Shown here: one piece after another, positions 7,101-8,484 of the stretch | How the letters are laid out: the number at the start of each line of letters is the position of its first letter | How positions within the stretch are numbered: position 1 is the first letter of the stretch | Source of the DNA: Lentisphaeria bacterium UBA1829 | GTDB lineage: Bacteria > Verrucomicrobiota > Lentisphaeria > Victivallales > UBA1829 | NCBI GenBank assembly: GCA_002338895.1 | Contig: DDJH01000034.1 | Location: 1,104 to 9,587 of the forward strand | Length of the DNA: 8,484 bases | Direction of reading: 5' to 3' | Position numbers and translations under genes: made by a program | The notes under the pieces: model-generated | The model's input: only the letters and a program-made list of their open reading frames with translations | The model's database searches: none | Told to the model about the DNA's origin: nothing

Positions 7101-7332
7101 CGCTCAGAAGGAGACAGCCGACTGGTTCCTGCCCGGACATCCGAAGAATTCCCCGCTTTCTCCGGGGATCCGTTTTGAATCGCCGGAACTGATTTCGTAT
7201 GGTCTTTTCCCCGTCCGCATAGCCAATCCGTGTCCGGAAAAGCGTCTGACGGGAATCGGTCTGAAAAACCGGAATCACGGAATCGTCGCATTGAAAGCGT
7301 TCACGCTCGAAAAGCGGGAGGTGGGGAAATGA
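4153..7332 (+). CDS. Large exported multi-domain glycoside hydrolase, clan GH-A (GH39/GH5-like)
   Basis: A 1059-residue protein with a signal peptide (MLKNVMILLFLPLALTFGA, residues 1-19). Domains by eye: 22-178, a LamG/concanavalin-like beta-sandwich (GTLEITITPS, AVSWGPKGMIFYENGRILG); 196-320, an Ig-like beta domain; 325-620, a (beta/alpha)8 barrel; 630-697, a small beta domain closing the barrel; 711-863, a CBM4/9-like beta-sandwich (LLANPGFED at its start, LLDDVELFR at its end); and 870-1059, an unassigned beta-rich region. In the barrel, IRWVRAW at 348-354 is an early strand, YEIWNEVDW at 448-456 gives acid/base E453, and PLWQTEQMW at 549-557 gives candidate nucleophile E554, the retaining GH-A pair. 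It probably acts outside the cytoplasm on a polysaccharide, with the extra modules for binding. The exact family and substrate are not clear. The stop overlaps the next start (ATGA); the gap after the prepilin-like gene is 31 bases. Confidence 0.85.
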   Translation: MLKNVMILLFLPLALTFGAVHKENLKSVMYPTAGVINPEQGTLEITITPSSDLKDLGQGWPFAVQILGKINSPQTRTIFGIYSPSRSKDGKQYGLYALTRTPGGSICIIDRKSQVKAGESVNLAVSWGPKGMIFYENGRILGVRPFPSKLLDLAPELRVFNSDPFYARRIKISALQLPTSALQKNPAEPFRADPECTLLANDLAKPQYFAAPEIRRNSPVSLIPFDSMDSRVVPEGKAFPLSFVGNNLSEKEVSLPVEFQVTGFGEKTSRTIRRTVTLPPGSVQKKIAVSLPAFSAGFYSVNAKAGKESRNFALSVLPDTGNAPKGKLEEYLGTAAPDDGAVLQKLGIRWVRAWNSSYLLWHQLEPDKGKFDFQSADRAVDHFRKNGIHVLALLGYPPFWAAEKPDFNGPQGSLFEREAGTWKPKSIEEWNNYIRKTAEHFKGRISHYEIWNEVDWHPPKRAASFTGTTKEYYDLLVSASRVLHQVSPENRVLISGFGAGDPCDQQMPEDLLKMGVADHIDAWNLHAYSVMTQAKRHKQLVHAVKPGMPLWQTEQMWHVIQDPSRRAYLTAAINFWFLNLGFEKYFSFGWDSFLPDRHTESPELPLHILGVCQQYLRQCSRYAGKIPGLPESDFDVASMLQRTDGSWLSVIGSSAGNYEIKLGNGKFSARDMLGRKVKAENGTLHLNGQILYVISPEKLNIRSFRQTGVGQLLANPGFEDLSGDDLDGIDKCTFASWQIRTQRDPNGRISIATEGGRGKYAARISASGKDVYLFNYLRLPAPGNYRMTAHFRTLSGSPRPYISLFDTTPKSWLKRKVFPTPPKDRFVKLTFDVNVDKLPGTVAAIFGILGEGEVLLDDVELFRYDPPILEDARALPLPLPERKRPNSFFSKEGTIHLGWADVLGNGKKQIAGVPFLLNENWLAVTGSSWKNGSEKEEFRFAPVAANALWILGACMYNAQKDGTVLAELELCYEDGSRRSLPIRAQKETADWFLPGHPKNSPLSPGIRFESPELISYGLFPVRIANPCPEKRLTGIGLKNRNHGIVALKAFTLEKREVGK
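7317..7323 (+). promoter_or_regulatory. Near-ideal Shine-Dalgarno sequence
   Basis: GGAGGTG is a seven-base match to the complement of the usual 16S rRNA 3' end and lies 5 bases before the ATG at 7329, inside the end of the previous gene. It is the strongest ribosome-binding site in the window. It fixes the start of the last gene and suggests that gene is well translated. Confidence 0.75.
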
Positions 7333-8484
7333 GAACATTTCAGATCCGCCCCTATTATCTGAAAAAAGAGGATCTCAGAATCCCGGCACTCGACGGAGGA
7401 GACAGCGAGATTGGCAAACTCCTCGAAAACGCATACAACGAGGCGCTCCATGTGATGTTCAATGTTAACTGCGTGAACCGGAACGGAAAAGCCGTCTTCG
7501 TCGCAGGCGGAGAATACAGCGACGTCTGGACTCGCGACGGATCGTACAACTCCTATGCCGCAGGAAGTTTCCTCGCTCCCCATGTCACGGAAAACACCCT
7601 CCGCGCTCTCCTCGCAGACGGCATGGTCAACGGCAGCATCGCCGGCGGATCGTTCGACGATCTCCAGTTCTGGGATAAACAGCTCTGGATCATCGCCGCA
7701 TACCGTCACTGGCTCATCACCCGGAATAGCGATTTTCTCCAGCTCGCCGCCGGGATCTCCATTCAAACGCTCGCCTATCAGGAAGAACATTACTTCGTCC
7801 CGGAATTCTCCCTGTTCCGCGGACCAGGGTTCTTCCTCGACAGCATCGGCGCTCTGCCGATGCCGTATGCCAGGATCGTGGATGGAAAATCCTGCGTCGC
7901 CGAGTATCCCGACGCTGTCAAGGTGATGACTCTCAGCACCAATTCCATCTATGTCCAGGCCTATCGCGACGCCGCTGCAATTCTCGATGCTCTCGGACGC
8001 GATGCTTCTCTTGCCGCCCAGTACCGCGAGAAAGCCGATTCTCTCGCCGAAGTCATCCGGAACCGTTTCTTCCGGAATTCTCCGAACGGCATTCCCGCCT
8101 ATTTCATTCACGGAACCGGTCCGCAAAAAGGAGAACCCGCCTTCTTCCAGGAAGGAAGCGGACTCGGATTCTCCCTGCTTTTCGGAATTGCCGATGAATC
8201 CCTCGCACGGAATGTTTTCGATCAGGTCCATCTGGAACCGAACGGTCTTCCGGTGATCTGGCCGAACCTCAAGAACGACTATCTCGGAAGCGGAAAAACC
8301 GGATCAACGGACAGCGGATACCACACACCACAGAACATCACCATCTGGCCGCAGGTCAACGGAATCTGGATGCTCGGGTGCGCCGCGTTCGGGAAAACGG
8401 AACTTCTCGGCTCCGAACTGGAGAACTTCTGCCGCCTGATTCAGGAAAACAACGGCATCTGGGAGATCTATCACGCCCGGACCG
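7329..8484 (+). CDS. (alpha/alpha)6-barrel glycosidase, GH63 / MGH1-like type (partial, cut at right edge)
   Basis: The first 385 residues are present and open to the edge. There is no signal peptide, so a cytoplasmic enzyme is likely. Motifs resemble the six-hairpin glycosidases related to GH63 and mannosylglycerate hydrolase: SDVWTRDGSYNSYAAGSFL at 64-82, DDLQFWDKQLWIIAAYRHW at 110-128, FRGPGFFLDS at 163-172, LSTNSIYVQAYRDAA at 202-216, FFQEGSGLGFSLLFGIAD at 272-289, a stretch ending NITIWPQVNGIWMLG at 336-350, and WEIYH at 378-382. By analogy with the family, D171 and E379 are candidate catalytic acid and base; this is inference. By analogy with relatives the C-terminal part is nearly complete and little of the barrel is missing. 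ATG 7329 overlaps the previous stop and has an excellent ribosome-binding site. Leucine codon use is markedly different from the first gene (CTC in 26 of 37). Such enzymes usually trim alpha-linked sugars by inversion; the substrate is unknown. Confidence 0.75.
   Translation, partial: MRTFQIRPYYLKKEDLRIPALDGGDSEIGKLLENAYNEALHVMFNVNCVNRNGKAVFVAGGEYSDVWTRDGSYNSYAAGSFLAPHVTENTLRALLADGMVNGSIAGGSFDDLQFWDKQLWIIAAYRHWLITRNSDFLQLAAGISIQTLAYQEEHYFVPEFSLFRGPGFFLDSIGALPMPYARIVDGKSCVAEYPDAVKVMTLSTNSIYVQAYRDAAAILDALGRDASLAAQYREKADSLAEVIRNRFFRNSPNGIPAYFIHGTGPQKGEPAFFQEGSGLGFSLLFGIADESLARNVFDQVHLEPNGLPVIWPNLKNDYLGSGKTGSTDSGYHTPQNITIWPQVNGIWMLGCAAFGKTELLGSELENFCRLIQENNGIWEIYHART

Noticed and set aside
5611..7338. 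575-codon minus-strand open frame opposite the large glycosidase
   Set aside because: Codon-aligned antisense shadow of a gene with low use of TTA/CTA/TCA; its product has no recognisable domain.
7275..8231. 318-codon minus-strand open frame opposite the last gene
   Set aside because: Also codon-aligned with the sense gene; the sense frame has clear glycosidase motifs, an ATGA overlap and a strong ribosome site.

Overview
The window reads as part of a carbohydrate-degradation locus from a member of the Lentisphaerae (Victivallis-like; PVC superphylum). The main pointer is the gene at 3384-4121. It carries a type IV prepilin-like leader ([10 protein letters not shown]... AGMLLPAL, then SCASKLKQ) and a C-terminal DGHV motif, the layout of the H-X9-DG prepilin-like proteins that are hugely expanded in Lentisphaerae and Planctomycetes. 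The taxonomic call is inference from protein style, not from a marker gene.

Layout. Positions 1-228 (minus strand) hold the start of a LacI-family regulator cut by the window edge; its reading frame looks suspect after the helix-turn-helix. Positions 229-415 are a divergent control region with a 16-bp dyad (298-313), a perfect TATAAT -10 box (356-361) for the rightward operon, and a small hairpin in the regulator's leader. Five plus-strand genes follow with essentially no gaps: (1) a cytoplasmic clan GH-A glycosidase; (2) an exported polysaccharide-deacetylase-like protein with a C-terminal DGIPDGW beta module; (3) the prepilin-like protein; (4) a large exported multi-domain GH-A glycoside hydrolase; (5) a cytoplasmic (alpha/alpha)6-type glycosidase, cut by the right edge. 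Junctions 1/2, 2/3 and 4/5 are 4-base ATGA overlaps, and the 3/4 gap is about 31 bases. No terminator or internal promoter was found, so this looks like one operon.

Working model (inference): the LacI-type protein senses a sugar and controls the operon. The exported GH-A enzyme and the deacetylase-like protein act on a polysaccharide outside the cytoplasm, and the two cytoplasmic glycosidases finish imported oligosaccharides. The prepilin-like protein, placed between the two exported enzymes and translationally linked to the first, is the least understood part and may be a surface or periplasmic partner. No transporter lies in the window and the substrate cannot be named. Long open frames opposite every gene are codon-aligned shadows and are not annotated.
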